Assembly: GCF_003173595.1 (NCBI RefSeq)
Contig: NZ_QGNZ01000001.1
Coordinates: 434,001 to 498,000, forward strand
DNA from: Pedobacter yonginensis
GTDB lineage: Bacteria; Bacteroidota; Bacteroidia; Sphingobacteriales; Sphingobacteriaceae
Direction of reading: 5' to 3'
Length of the DNA stretch: 64,000 nt
Part shown: positions 45,901-54,487 of the stretch, piece by piece
How the letters are laid out: every line of letters begins with the position of its first letter
Numbering within the stretch: the stretch's first letter is position 1
Translations under genes and position numbers: made by a program
Notes under the pieces: model-generated
What the model was told of the DNA's origin: nothing
Seen by the model: the letters and a program-made list of their open reading frames with translations, nothing else
Databases searched by the model: none

Positions 45901-48405
45901 AGTGGAAACAATTATGTCATAACATATCAGGGCACTGAAATTGTCTATAAGGCGTTCAAAAATTCCATTACCAATGAATTTTTAGGGTTTTATCCGATTG
46001 ATAAGCTATCCGATTCTACTATAAGTAATGGCGTAAAAATATATGGTAAGCTTGTCCAGGCAAATTATCTCGATAAGGGGCTTTACAGTGTAATATATCA
46101 ATATCAGAAGGAACATACCAAAGATTTCTTCAAGCTCCTTGCTCAACGAACAGACATAACCAAGGAACAAGCTGAGCAAATTGCGCTTCTACTCGAAGCC
46201 ATGAGCCCCGAACAATTCAAGGTTTTTGAAGCCCAAGGTGGTTCTGGTTCAAACAAATGTGGATACCTTGATTTAAATATTCCGGGGGTTGACTATAGCA
46301 AGTGCTGGGGCCCACTGATAGAATCGCTTAAACGTTTCCTAAATGGAACAGTCAAGTTAAACACAGAAATAATAGCGCTGGTAAAATCAGAAAAGATTGA
46401 CAAAGCACTAATAAACGAAAAGTTTTCGCAGCTAAAGTCCAATAATTATCTTGGGTTTACTGCAAGCGAGAAACAATGGTTGCTATCCTATTTGGCATGT
46501 GGCAACCTCACCTCGTTAAATAACAAGGAAGATTACGCACTTAAACTTATCGAAAATACAGAGGAAACAGAAGTAGATGAACTTATTTCGGTTCTAAAAC
46601 TAAAACCTCTAAGCCTCAACGACAAACAGCTCCGAGCCCAATACAGCGATAGGATATTGCTGTACACACTTGATAAAAATATCGATGGCTACAACTATAA
46701 GCTCTTGGCCGCTGCTCTAAGAAATCTACTGTTGAAAAGCTCCGATATGGAAGCGAAACTGAAAGAGGTAACCACAAATCTTCAAGAAAGAATGTTTGTT
46801 TTAGGAGTTGGTGGTCAACAAAACTTTGTTGGGCAGATAACCCTGGCCGATGTTAGCTGGACTGATGGTGATAAGCTAAGTATAGTTAGAGAGGAAACCA
46901 TAAAGGGGGAAAAACAGGTATACGTCTCCATGGGAAGCATGGCTGGGGGGTACTACACCACAGAGCCATTCAACTATACCAACAAGCTGGCTGCGATAGA
47001 GCTAGATCCCTTTGCATTAGTGGCCATCGTCAACTTCACCAACAACAGTGAAATATTGAACGCCATTGAAATGGGTAGGGAACCGACTGAGGGTGGAATG
47101 GTAGTTTATGCACCTGCCTGCTTCTTGAAGTTTGCCGATAAAAAACTGACGAACGAGGCTGTTCAAAACAGAATCCTAACCACTACTTTCATTGCATTAG
47201 ACGTTCTTACTTTCGTAAAGGGCGTTCCGGCTTTCTCAGCAATTCGAACAGCCACATTAGCAGGCGAAATAAGAAAAGAGTTAGCCGCATTAAGGTACGC
47301 TTATAAGGTGTTGGAAATGGGAAACGCTGTAGGCAACATAGGCCTCAACCTTACTAGCCCAGCACTGCAAGATGCCTCCTTTAAGGAAATAGTAGATGCC
47401 AGTAACTATCTCCTCTTAGCCATAAATGCAAAAGATATTGTTAAGGGAACAGCTACTGGTCTATCATCAGTTTATAACGCCTCAAAACAAGCCTTGCAGA
47501 GCGGAAAAAACCTGATAAAAAAGCAGATTTTAGCTAGATTTGTAGCGGCAATTATAGATAATGAGGCCAAGCTTTATGCATTACGACAACAAGCCAATCT
47601 TGATGCTCAAGTAGCACGTGAGCTTGATCAACTTGCTGCTGTAAGGCAGTTGGTTGAAAAAGAGGGAAAAGCAGCATATGGTGAGATAGATTGGAATGAG
47701 GCAGTAAGTAGTGCTAGAAAAGGGCTGATTGCGGCTGGGAGTTTAGTTTTTAAAGGTGACATAGGAAAAATTTATGCTGTATTCATAAATGCTGGATATA
47801 GACAAGAAAGAGTTGGGGATGTCATAAAGTTATTTTCAAAAGAGAATAAATTAGTCGCTGAGGTTTCGGAGAAAAGTATCCGTTTTAAATACCAAGGCTG
47901 GGGAAAAGACATTATTACAAACTCAGACAGAACAACAACTTGTATTGCTAAATTTGATGATTTATTAGACGCTCCTGGTTCTAAATGGATAAAATATGAT
48001 TTACCTGAAGGAAGCTTCGGCAGGGGGCAATTAAACAAAGGAGGAATTAATATTTTAGATGTAGATGACGAAACTTTTCTGAAATTGAAAGACCGGGCTT
48101 CTGATTTATTGAAAAATAAAGGTATTGTCAATCCAAGTAACAATCAAATAATAACAGAAGCAAATGAAATATTTTGGAGTGAATATAATCTTCCTTTCTT
48201 GGAGCAAGCGTTTGCGAGAGGCGATGATATTAGGCTATTGTCCGAGCCTCAAACCTTATTTAGTTCCATAGGTTTTTATCAAAGGGAGATTGAGGTTATT
48301 AACGTAGGGTGGACCAAACCGGACGGTACCTTCATTCAGCCTCTCAAGTCCAGATATAACTATAAATTTAACGATATTACCAAGACTTATGAAAAAATTA
48401 GATAA
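42913..48405 (+). CDS. TANFOR-domain polymorphic toxin B
   Basis: 1830 residues. After a charged lead, a signal peptide (about 43-63), TANFOR domain, Fn3 units and HELGH zincin (His896, His900) repeat the architecture of the protein at 36527 almost residue for residue up to about 956. From there 874 residues are unique: a helical stalk and a final tip with NKGGINILDVDD, then FWSEYNLPFLEQAFARGDDI near the end. I associate that GGxNxL...FWxxYNxPFLxxAxxRGDDI pattern with tips of other Bacteroidota polymorphic toxins, but I do not know its activity. The zincin may release the tip by self-cleavage. It starts right after the barrel gene and overlaps the next gene by 17 bases. Confidence 0.75.
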   Translation: MEQMTRIMMERHEWKLEEFGLDEQSHTIGCKSSKSSLRSFRSWLCFFSLIAISFGFASRTTAQQVSPVLANTQVNPPYSSYLSDYAASGSTKLQVNLFLKDLTKTNYACRLRIKIEGFGITIQSKNDFSVAAILLNGGELSVISGADLEPYLNPQNLVFQGLSQSEFARNGGKLPEGIYRFTVEVIDYYRKSLVSNSALSVVSIFLAYPPIINQPLNQGKVNPLDPQNVVFQWTPRSTGSINSAYNIAYRFRLVEIVPANRDPNDAIRTSKPLYETYTDQTVLVYGLTEPALTPGNSYAVQVQAVEAEGRDLFINNGNSEVVKFTYGDKCASPTNILAELSGMTSIKVSWNADPLQQAFSIRYRESNKPGAQWFEQEVFTPSYLIQGLRSSTKYEFQVKAQCTYGYGDYSELQTFDVPDETLSKGDFVCGKVETLSAEEKGEALPALFRNMIFFAGKFPVVVTEASGSNGKFSGKGTVGVPFLNALSFKVEFKDIRVNIKLKLTDGKVVFARQTLEESIDQVIASITVKPDADGNVDAVSAKGLPTIVDAAMVWPGPLPVYDAKAKTVKFSASVDGGTPKEITIKLKEGQPPLVFQDKNNETFNVDKDGVVKHLGKIPPKELLAGGSSTSYAVNTDKARVDFLAPNQKYGLDAYQPELGGNASYASSYQTLSDEGKGKPKYYVSQKSVESQQAEEIQAKITITDKNLSADRLEFKTASGEKLSATQKDGIYTINIIGALPNNDKEIYAYHPDAAKGGANIGKLNISAFGKISKKVVLIPVNGNESSLSASSIQQRLNKIYSQAVVEWQVELADNFDAQNTAFDDLETANSSVMSAYTNGQKALIKAYRQSHKLENGTYYIFLVKRLSDGSAGYMVRGGQVGFVATSKGDLERTIAHELGHGAFMLQHTWDNPGFKQDQTQNLMDYNGGTELWYSQWKYMRNPDLIFRPFEGDDEGAGASSAMAVQDLFLPYASTDTITLSSGAKVIFKDGVIWKKSSGNNYVITYQGTEIVYKAFKNSITNEFLGFYPIDKLSDSTISNGVKIYGKLVQANYLDKGLYSVIYQYQKEHTKDFFKLLAQRTDITKEQAEQIALLLEAMSPEQFKVFEAQGGSGSNKCGYLDLNIPGVDYSKCWGPLIESLKRFLNGTVKLNTEIIALVKSEKIDKALINEKFSQLKSNNYLGFTASEKQWLLSYLACGNLTSLNNKEDYALKLIENTEETEVDELISVLKLKPLSLNDKQLRAQYSDRILLYTLDKNIDGYNYKLLAAALRNLLLKSSDMEAKLKEVTTNLQERMFVLGVGGQQNFVGQITLADVSWTDGDKLSIVREETIKGEKQVYVSMGSMAGGYYTTEPFNYTNKLAAIELDPFALVAIVNFTNNSEILNAIEMGREPTEGGMVVYAPACFLKFADKKLTNEAVQNRILTTTFIALDVLTFVKGVPAFSAIRTATLAGEIRKELAALRYAYKVLEMGNAVGNIGLNLTSPALQDASFKEIVDASNYLLLAINAKDIVKGTATGLSSVYNASKQALQSGKNLIKKQILARFVAAIIDNEAKLYALRQQANLDAQVARELDQLAAVRQLVEKEGKAAYGEIDWNEAVSSARKGLIAAGSLVFKGDIGKIYAVFINAGYRQERVGDVIKLFSKENKLVAEVSEKSIRFKYQGWGKDIITNSDRTTTCIAKFDDLLDAPGSKWIKYDLPEGSFGRGQLNKGGINILDVDDETFLKLKDRASDLLKNKGIVNPSNNQIITEANEIFWSEYNLPFLEQAFARGDDIRLLSEPQTLFSSIGFYQREIEVINVGWTKPDGTFIQPLKSRYNYKFNDITKTYEKIR

Positions 48406-48877
48406 TATCAATAGTGTCACTTTCAACGACGATAAATTATACTTTGATGGCGTCCCTGTAGAGATCGGGACAGATATAGATAAATGGTACGAAAACTATA
48501 GCAACTTGGAACTTATTCTAAAACCGTCAGAATATGATATTAGACGGCGGTATAATTATTTTTCTAAGATTGACAGTTTGGAACTCTGTATTTTTGATGG
48601 TATTCTAGATAGAATAACCATTTACCCCTACCAGTTTCAAAGTAGCCCGTATTTCAAAGGTGATATATACATTTTTGATAAAAAATTAGAATTACCTTTT
48701 AAATCTGATGATATCGAGCAATATTTTCCAAGTATAATTGTTGATCCTAAAGGTTATTTCAATAGGTTTAAACCCAGAGAATCAATAAGCTATCCAGTAA
48801 GCAATACTGTTAAGATAGAAATATCTATTGGCAGAGACCCTGCGTTAGTTGGAAGTCTATCACTAAAGGCTATTTGA
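48389..48877 (+). CDS. Candidate immunity protein for toxin B
   Basis: 162 residues, soluble and acidic (FNDDKLYFDGVPVEIGTDIDKWYENY...), with no signal or membrane segment. Its start overlaps the end of toxin B by 17 bases in another frame, the usual toxin-immunity coupling. The style (DGVPVEIGTDIDKWYEN) resembles other Bacteroidota immunity proteins, though I cannot name a family. Confidence 0.65.
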   Translation: MKKLDNINSVTFNDDKLYFDGVPVEIGTDIDKWYENYSNLELILKPSEYDIRRRYNYFSKIDSLELCIFDGILDRITIYPYQFQSSPYFKGDIYIFDKKLELPFKSDDIEQYFPSIIVDPKGYFNRFKPRESISYPVSNTVKIEISIGRDPALVGSLSLKAI

Positions 48878-48907
48878 ATAATTAACTTTTTTACTCTATT
48901 TTCCTCC

Positions 48908-48960
48908 CCCTCGCTGGCGCACGCGTGTCGCGTGTGAAAACATAAACCAAAATTAAAAAC
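48908..48960 (+). repeat. REP palindrome, copy A, with RAYT leader
   Basis: The core GGCGCACGCGTGTCGCGTGTG holds the perfect hairpin CACGCG-TGT-CGCGTG (48920-48934). The following AT-rich leader and first codons of a transposase relic repeat almost base for base at 49757-49845. Confidence 0.8.
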
Positions 48961-48964
48961 AACA

Positions 48965-49180
48965 ATGAGTAGTAAATATAAATTCAATAACAAACAGTTT
49001 TGCCAGCACAACAACAAGCCTATAGAATTATGGAATGCGAGTGTTATCGATCAGAAAGCAGATTATCTACACAATAATCCCGTTGCTTCCGGTTTGGTAA
49101 ATGAGGCTTGGCATTGGAAATATAGTAGCGCAATAGATTATAGTGGAGGCACGGGTCTAATTGAAATTCAATATTTATGA
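48965..49180 (+). pseudogene. REP-associated tyrosine transposase (RAYT/IS200-like) relic, internal deletion
   Basis: 71 codons. The first nine (MSSKYKFNN) are the RAYT start, which join straight to the C-terminal part: QFCQHNNKPIELWN, then YLHNNPVASGLV and WKYSSAIDY, all typical of the end of RAYT proteins. The roughly 110 central residues, including the HUH metal motif, are gone, so it cannot be active. It is framed by REP copies A (direct) and B (inverted), making a short insertion of about 300 bases. Confidence 0.85.
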
Positions 49181-49188
49181 TGGTTTTA

Positions 49189-49222
49189 AAATGCACACGC
49201 GGCACTCGTGCGCCAGAGAGGA
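49189..49222 (-). repeat. REP palindrome, copy B (inverted)
   Basis: The reverse complement reads CTGGCGCACGAGTGCCGCGTG, matching REP copy A except for two bases in the shared core. It forms the right end of the RAYT relic. Confidence 0.75.
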
Positions 49223-49370
49223 AACTGAACAAATCTGTAAAGACATAGAAGAAAATTTAAAAAAAATTAGTGGATACAGAACTGGTGTCGGAAAAGAATT
49301 TACATTTAGAGTATGGACACAGCCAGAATATGAAACTATTGTAAAAGCAACAGCACATAAATTATTTTAA
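49217..49370 (+). pseudogene. Orphan C-terminal toxin-tip fragment
   Basis: A frame with no start of its own begins right after REP copy B and ends at TAA 49370, encoding about 50 residues (ETEQICKDIEENLKKISG, then FTFRVWTQPEYETIVKATAHKLF). It is charged and ends two bases before an immunity-like gene. The layout fits the tail of a displaced toxin tip cut by the REP/RAYT insertion. The activity is unknown, and it could instead be an unrelated gene remnant. Confidence 0.45.
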
Positions 49371-49372
49371 AT

Positions 49373-49750
49373 ATGGAAAAAAAAATAGTCTATGATTTTT
49401 GGGGGGATTGTGAAATAAAATCTAACTGGAAAATCGAAAATTTAGCTGAAATTATATCTGCAAAACTGTTTGGAAATGCTCCTTTTATATATGGGGAACA
49501 TAGTATTTGGGAAGAAATACCCTCTATGTATATAGAGAGAAATATTTTTGGTATGCTTGTCATATTTGGAGGATATGGAGGAGAAAGTGGTTACACTCTG
49601 AGAGTTCAACCATATGGAGACTTTGGGCGATATTTACATACAAATAAAATAGAGAATGAAGGAATAAATTTAGACATGTACCTATATCATTTGCTCAAAC
49701 AAAGTTTAAAAGGTCATTCCGAAATTCAAATCATTGAGCCTAAGATTTAG
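49373..49750 (+). CDS. Candidate orphan immunity protein
   Basis: 125 residues, soluble, with aromatic and acidic character (MEKKIVYDFWGDCEIKSNWK, MLVIFGGYGGESGYTLRVQPYGD). No family recognised. It begins two bases after the toxin-tip fragment at 49217-49370 and shares the AT-rich make-up of the other immunity-like genes. Orphan immunity genes kept behind a polymorphic toxin protect against sibling strains carrying the lost tip. Confidence 0.55.
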   Translation: MEKKIVYDFWGDCEIKSNWKIENLAEIISAKLFGNAPFIYGEHSIWEEIPSMYIERNIFGMLVIFGGYGGESGYTLRVQPYGDFGRYLHTNKIENEGINLDMYLYHLLKQSLKGHSEIQIIEPKI

Positions 49751-49756
49751 GAGGAT

Positions 49757-49814
49757 CCCTCGCTAGCGCACGTGTGTCGCCTTTGAAAGCAATAAACCGA
49801 GATAAAACAAACAA
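49757..49814 (+). repeat. REP sequence, copy C, with RAYT leader
   Basis: CCCTCGCTAGCGCACGTGTG and the next 60 bases closely match REP copy A at 48908 and its RAYT leader, with a decayed palindrome. Confidence 0.75.
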
Positions 49815-49916
49815 ATGAGTAGTAAATATAACTTCAATAATACATCGGGCTTATACTTTGTAAGTTCTGCCCCCACTTTGTCGCCCGTTGCACGACGAGG
49901 GGATAGCGAACCCTGA
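49815..49916 (+). pseudogene. Second RAYT relic, N-terminal stub
   Basis: The frame opens MSSKYNFNNTSGLYFVSSA, matching the first 18 or so residues of RAYT proteins, then runs into unrelated codons and stops at TGA 49916. Everything beyond the N-terminus has been lost. Confidence 0.75.
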
Positions 49917-50061
49917 CCCATATCTCAAACAAATAAGTTTTACGAACCGCATAAGAAAAATAAAAAGAACAAAAGCATAAATTAACCACCCCCAAAATCA
50001 ATCCCTAACAAATTTGTACATCCTAAACAAGAAAACACGAAACAGGTAAACCAAACCATAC
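49917..50061. other. Leader of the three-gene giant-protein operon
   Basis: A-rich stretch after the RAYT stub, holding presumably the promoter of the operon at 50062. No motif stands out clearly. Confidence 0.4.
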
Positions 50062-53000
50062 ATGACTAGATTTTTGCGCTTAATTTTTCTGTTGGGGATT
50101 TTAATAGGCGGTTATACGAAAGCAAGGGGTCAATCAGTAGATACACTGGTTACGCACATCAAGAAATTGCAGGCAACGGTGCAAAACCGCCGTTTGAATA
50201 TCTCAGAAATGACTGCTGGGGCGGTACACCTGACGCCCGTTGGCATTTTGGGCAAGGGTGGCGGGCAGGGCAAACCCCCGATCCTGATCGATGACGTGGT
50301 GCTCTATCCCAACTATGCAGAGTTTCGGGCTTATGCAGCCGTTCTCCTGCCAGGCGCAAAAGAACCCCTTTATTTCGCCACGGTAAAGCCCGTGCAACTG
50401 AGTTATAGCGGTGGTATTTTGGGAACAGCCCGAATAGACCTGGTGAGCGATACAAAGGTCAACATGATGGGTAAGGAGGCAGAACTCACCGTCCTGAAGG
50501 GGAAATCCTACTTGGAATTTGATTGCAAAGGCTTCAAGCGGGCAGGATTGGGCGTTTCGGTAAACATGCCCAAAAAGCTTGTTCCAGAAGATGCGAACGG
50601 CAATCAGCTCCCTGATCAAAGGGTAAAAGGCTATTTTGCAGTAGAGTTTAGCGATCTTAACGATATACTAGCGAGCATCAGCATCGATCCATTTCAGGTT
50701 CGAGGTAGCAAGGGAATAACCATAACCGTTACCGATGCCATCATTGATCTCAGCGACACCAACAACGCCGCCAACATGGCCTTCCCCAAAGATTATGAGA
50801 AAGATTATCTCAATGGCGTAGATCCTGCCCTGTGGCGTGGATTCTATATCCGCAATTTTTCGGTAAAACTCCCAGAGGAGATAAAGGACAGAAGCAAGAG
50901 CGGGCGACGAGAATTCCAGGCAAAAAACGTACTCATAGACAGCCACGGGTTTAGCGGAGAGGTGATTGCCAAGAACCTGATCAGCCTGGAAAATGGCGAT
51001 CTGGGAGGATGGAATTATTCAATTGATAGTGTTTATGTAAACTTTCGGGCCAACCAATTAATAGGAGCGGGGCTTGCTGGTGGGCTGAACATTCCGATCA
51101 GTGGCGATACCAAAAAACTCGCCTACAAGGCCATCTTCAAGCCGGGAGAGGAATATCTGTTCAACGTGGCCACCGCAGAGGATATGAGCTTTGACATCTT
51201 CAAAGCCGCAAATGTAAAGATAAGCAAAGGTTCATTCATCGAAGTAGCCCTAAGAGAGAAGAAATTTGAGGCATTGGCCAATTTAAGTGGATCGTTAAGC
51301 ATTGGGGTCAATTTAAGCGGAGATAAGGACGATAAAAAAGACGGCAACAAATTCAGCACCGGTTCGATAGGCTTCGAACAATTGGTGATCTCTACCAAAG
51401 CCCCCTTTATCCATTCAGGTACTTTCAGCTTGGATGTAACCGTAAACATAGGCACCTTCAAAGCATCAATAAGCAAGCTCAAAATCATCAAAAAAAATGA
51501 TAACCGTGGACTAGGTTTCGATTTGATGATAGGCCTATTGAACGAAAAAGATTCAAAGAACGGATTCTCGGCCGATGCCAGCCTGATGATACTGGGCAAG
51601 GTAGAGGTGGGCGAAGATGAGCGTCAGCGTTATAAATACCTGAAGACAGAATTCAACCGCGTACACATCAAGGTAGATCAGGGAACATTCCACTTGGAAG
51701 GAGAACTGAACTATTTCAAAGAACAGCCCGTTTTCGGTTCAGGCTTTAGAGGATCGCTCACTGCAGGTTTAACCGTTGGCAGTTTCAAGATAGATCTCAG
51801 CGCAACCACGCTGTTCGGGAATACGGGTAAAACCAAATACTGGTATGCAGATGCGGTGGCAGAGTTCCAGCCGGGCATTACCATAGCCGCACCGATGGAG
51901 ATCTATGGATTTGCAGGAGGGCTTTACTATGGCGTAAAACAGAAGCCCGGAGATGGTGGGCCGCTGGCCATCGTAAACTCACAGACCGGACTGGCCTATC
52001 TTCCCGATGAGAACGCAGGGCTGGGCGTAAGGGCCGCGGTAATGTTCGGCCTGGTAAAAAAGAAGGATGTCTTCAACGGAAACGTCGGCTTCGAGATCGC
52101 CTTCAACAGGGGCGGAGGTTTGAGCAGGGCGATGCTGATGGGCAATGCCAACTTCCTTCAGCCCATGTCGTTGGAAGTAACCGCAACACTGAAAGTGGGC
52201 AGCATGGAGTTCTCGAAGACAGGAACGGTAGGCGGACCATTGGAACTCGCCAACAAAACCTCCGCCTTTGATGCGATCAACAAGAGAGGGCAGTTGTCAG
52301 CCAGCATCTTCATTGATTACGATGTGGACAACAGTTCCCTTTTCGCCAGCTTCAAGGTATATGTAAACCTATATGCTGGGGCAATAAAGGGCGTAAATGC
52401 CGGTGGGCTGGCCGGAGAGGCCGCATTGTATTTTGCGCCCCACACCTGGTACGTGCACCTGGGCACGCCAAGTCAGCCCATCGGACTGGAAATACTCTGG
52501 CTGGCCAAAACGAAATCCTATTTTATGGTGGGCAAGGACCTGCCCGGAAGCCCCCCACCACCAGCCAACGTATCAGAGATTCTGGGCGGGAAGGACATGG
52601 ACTACATGCGAGATCTGAACGCACTGAAATCTGGACTGGGGATCGCATTTGGCTCGAGTCTTGGATTTGACACCGGCAATCTTCAGTTCCTCATCTTCTA
52701 TGCCCGTTTCGCAGCAGGCGCAGGCTTCGATGTGATGCTGAAAGACTACGGCCGGTCCGCACACTGTGAAGGGGAAAGCGGCCCTATCGGAATTGGAGGC
52801 TGGTATGCGAACGGGCAGGTTTATGCCTTTGTTCAGGGCAAGATAGGCATCAGGATCAGGCTGTTTCGCAGGATGCGAACCTTCGACATCATAGATATCG
52901 GCGTAGCCGCCGCACTACAGGCCAAACTGCCCAACCCAACCTGGATCCATGGCGCAGTGGGCGGATACTACCGCCTTTTGGGAGGACTCATCAAAGGCCG

Positions 53001-54486
53001 TTGCAAGTTCGAGTTCACCGTTGGTAAAGAATGCAAGATCGTAGGCGCAAGCCCATTTGCAGATGCCAACATACAGGTGATAGCCGATGTAAGCCCAAAG
53101 AATACAGATAAGGACGTTGATGTGTTCGCCGTACCACAGGCCGTTTTCAATATGGCCATCGGCAAATCCTTCAACATAGAAGGGAATGGACTGTTCAGGG
53201 CAAGAATGGAGAAATTTACCGTAACCAGTGGCGGAGCGGAACTGGCCGGAAAGGAAAGCTGGAACGACGACAGAACCGTTATCGCCTATACCACCGATGA
53301 AGTTTTACCACCATTAAAGGAGGTTACGGTAAGCGTTAGGGTCTCGTTCGAAGAAAACAAGGGTGGTGCATGGGTACCTTTCCTGAATGATGGCGTGCCC
53401 TACGTGGAAGTGAGGAACAACACCTTTACCACCGGAACCGCACCAGATAATATCCCCTTGAGCAACGTGGCATATAGTTATCCGCTCATCAACCAGCTCA
53501 ATTATTACCAAAATGAAGCAAAGGAAGGATATATCAAGTTGCTGAGGGGACAATCGTATCTGTTTGATAATACGGGTGATTATCAGCAGACCGGTCGGGT
53601 GATACCCGAAGAAGGCAAGACCGCCGATTTTGAAGTAAACTATGCCAACAAGCAGATCAACTATGCCCTGCCGAAGCTCAGCAACAACAAGGGCTACGAA
53701 TTTGGCATAGTAGCCGTACCGAAGAACACCGACAATTCGGTCGATCGGAACGTGAAGAGCGACGATCAGTCCGTGGTCTCAGAAGGAGAGAGCGATCTTA
53801 CGGTAAGCACCAAGAAGATTGAGGGTACCCTGAGCAATGCAGAAGAGCGAAACATCTACAGCATGAATTTCCGCACCAGTATCTACGATACCTTCAGCGA
53901 GAAGATCGACAGGGGAACCAATGTATATTCGTTCACCTGGGCATTGTCGAACGGCGTGCACGAAATGGGCTATGTGTTCAATACCAAGGAGCAGTTCGAC
54001 GATTATGAGATGAACGATGAACAGCCCAACAACCTGATCAAAATGGAGGCCGATTTAACAGGCAACTCATGGTACGATACCCATATACGGCCGCTCCTAT
54101 ACGACAACAGCCTGGACATCACCTGGAGAAACCCAGAGAAGCTTGGCCTACCGCCATTGAAAGCGATGTATCTGCGCAATGAGAATTTGATAACAGGCTT
54201 GAAATACGTTGCCGGGCAAAGCGCAACGCCAGGCAAGGTAGCGCTAATCTACAACCTACCGCTGTACATATCAGGCGATTACTACCAAACCCAGAGCAAC
54301 ATCGTAAACGCGTACGCAATGGGCAGAACGCTCAATATATCAGAAATGATGCGGACGATCGTGACCACACCATTTACACCCGTAAGAAAAGGCCCTTATG
54401 CATTCAAGGTAAGCTATGTGCTGCCCGGCATAAACAAGACCACCACCGTTAAGCAATTGGTCATCAACAACAAAATCGGACAATAA
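50062..54486 (+). CDS. Giant exported protein of the TANFOR locus
   Basis: 1474 residues with signal peptide MTRFLRLIFLLGILIGGYTKARGQ. The body is beta-rich throughout: repeated short strands with Gly, Asn and Ser, stretches such as GFSADASLMILGKVEVGED and AAVMFGLVKKKDVFNGNVGFEIAFNRGG that look like barrel or solenoid strands, and an Ig-like part near 1040 (SPKNTDKDVDVFAVPQAVFNM). No enzyme motif and no T9SS domain. I do not recognise a named domain. First gene of an operon: the next starts one base after its stop. High GC, like the toxin fronts. It may be a surface scaffold or export platform, but this is inference from neighbours. Confidence 0.7.
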   Translation: MTRFLRLIFLLGILIGGYTKARGQSVDTLVTHIKKLQATVQNRRLNISEMTAGAVHLTPVGILGKGGGQGKPPILIDDVVLYPNYAEFRAYAAVLLPGAKEPLYFATVKPVQLSYSGGILGTARIDLVSDTKVNMMGKEAELTVLKGKSYLEFDCKGFKRAGLGVSVNMPKKLVPEDANGNQLPDQRVKGYFAVEFSDLNDILASISIDPFQVRGSKGITITVTDAIIDLSDTNNAANMAFPKDYEKDYLNGVDPALWRGFYIRNFSVKLPEEIKDRSKSGRREFQAKNVLIDSHGFSGEVIAKNLISLENGDLGGWNYSIDSVYVNFRANQLIGAGLAGGLNIPISGDTKKLAYKAIFKPGEEYLFNVATAEDMSFDIFKAANVKISKGSFIEVALREKKFEALANLSGSLSIGVNLSGDKDDKKDGNKFSTGSIGFEQLVISTKAPFIHSGTFSLDVTVNIGTFKASISKLKIIKKNDNRGLGFDLMIGLLNEKDSKNGFSADASLMILGKVEVGEDERQRYKYLKTEFNRVHIKVDQGTFHLEGELNYFKEQPVFGSGFRGSLTAGLTVGSFKIDLSATTLFGNTGKTKYWYADAVAEFQPGITIAAPMEIYGFAGGLYYGVKQKPGDGGPLAIVNSQTGLAYLPDENAGLGVRAAVMFGLVKKKDVFNGNVGFEIAFNRGGGLSRAMLMGNANFLQPMSLEVTATLKVGSMEFSKTGTVGGPLELANKTSAFDAINKRGQLSASIFIDYDVDNSSLFASFKVYVNLYAGAIKGVNAGGLAGEAALYFAPHTWYVHLGTPSQPIGLEILWLAKTKSYFMVGKDLPGSPPPPANVSEILGGKDMDYMRDLNALKSGLGIAFGSSLGFDTGNLQFLIFYARFAAGAGFDVMLKDYGRSAHCEGESGPIGIGGWYANGQVYAFVQGKIGIRIRLFRRMRTFDIIDIGVAAALQAKLPNPTWIHGAVGGYYRLLGGLIKGRCKFEFTVGKECKIVGASPFADANIQVIADVSPKNTDKDVDVFAVPQAVFNMAIGKSFNIEGNGLFRARMEKFTVTSGGAELAGKESWNDDRTVIAYTTDEVLPPLKEVTVSVRVSFEENKGGAWVPFLNDGVPYVEVRNNTFTTGTAPDNIPLSNVAYSYPLINQLNYYQNEAKEGYIKLLRGQSYLFDNTGDYQQTGRVIPEEGKTADFEVNYANKQINYALPKLSNNKGYEFGIVAVPKNTDNSVDRNVKSDDQSVVSEGESDLTVSTKKIEGTLSNAEERNIYSMNFRTSIYDTFSEKIDRGTNVYSFTWALSNGVHEMGYVFNTKEQFDDYEMNDEQPNNLIKMEADLTGNSWYDTHIRPLLYDNSLDITWRNPEKLGLPPLKAMYLRNENLITGLKYVAGQSATPGKVALIYNLPLYISGDYYQTQSNIVNAYAMGRTLNISEMMRTIVTTPFTPVRKGPYAFKVSYVLPGINKTTTVKQLVINNKIGQ

Positions 54487-54487
54487 G

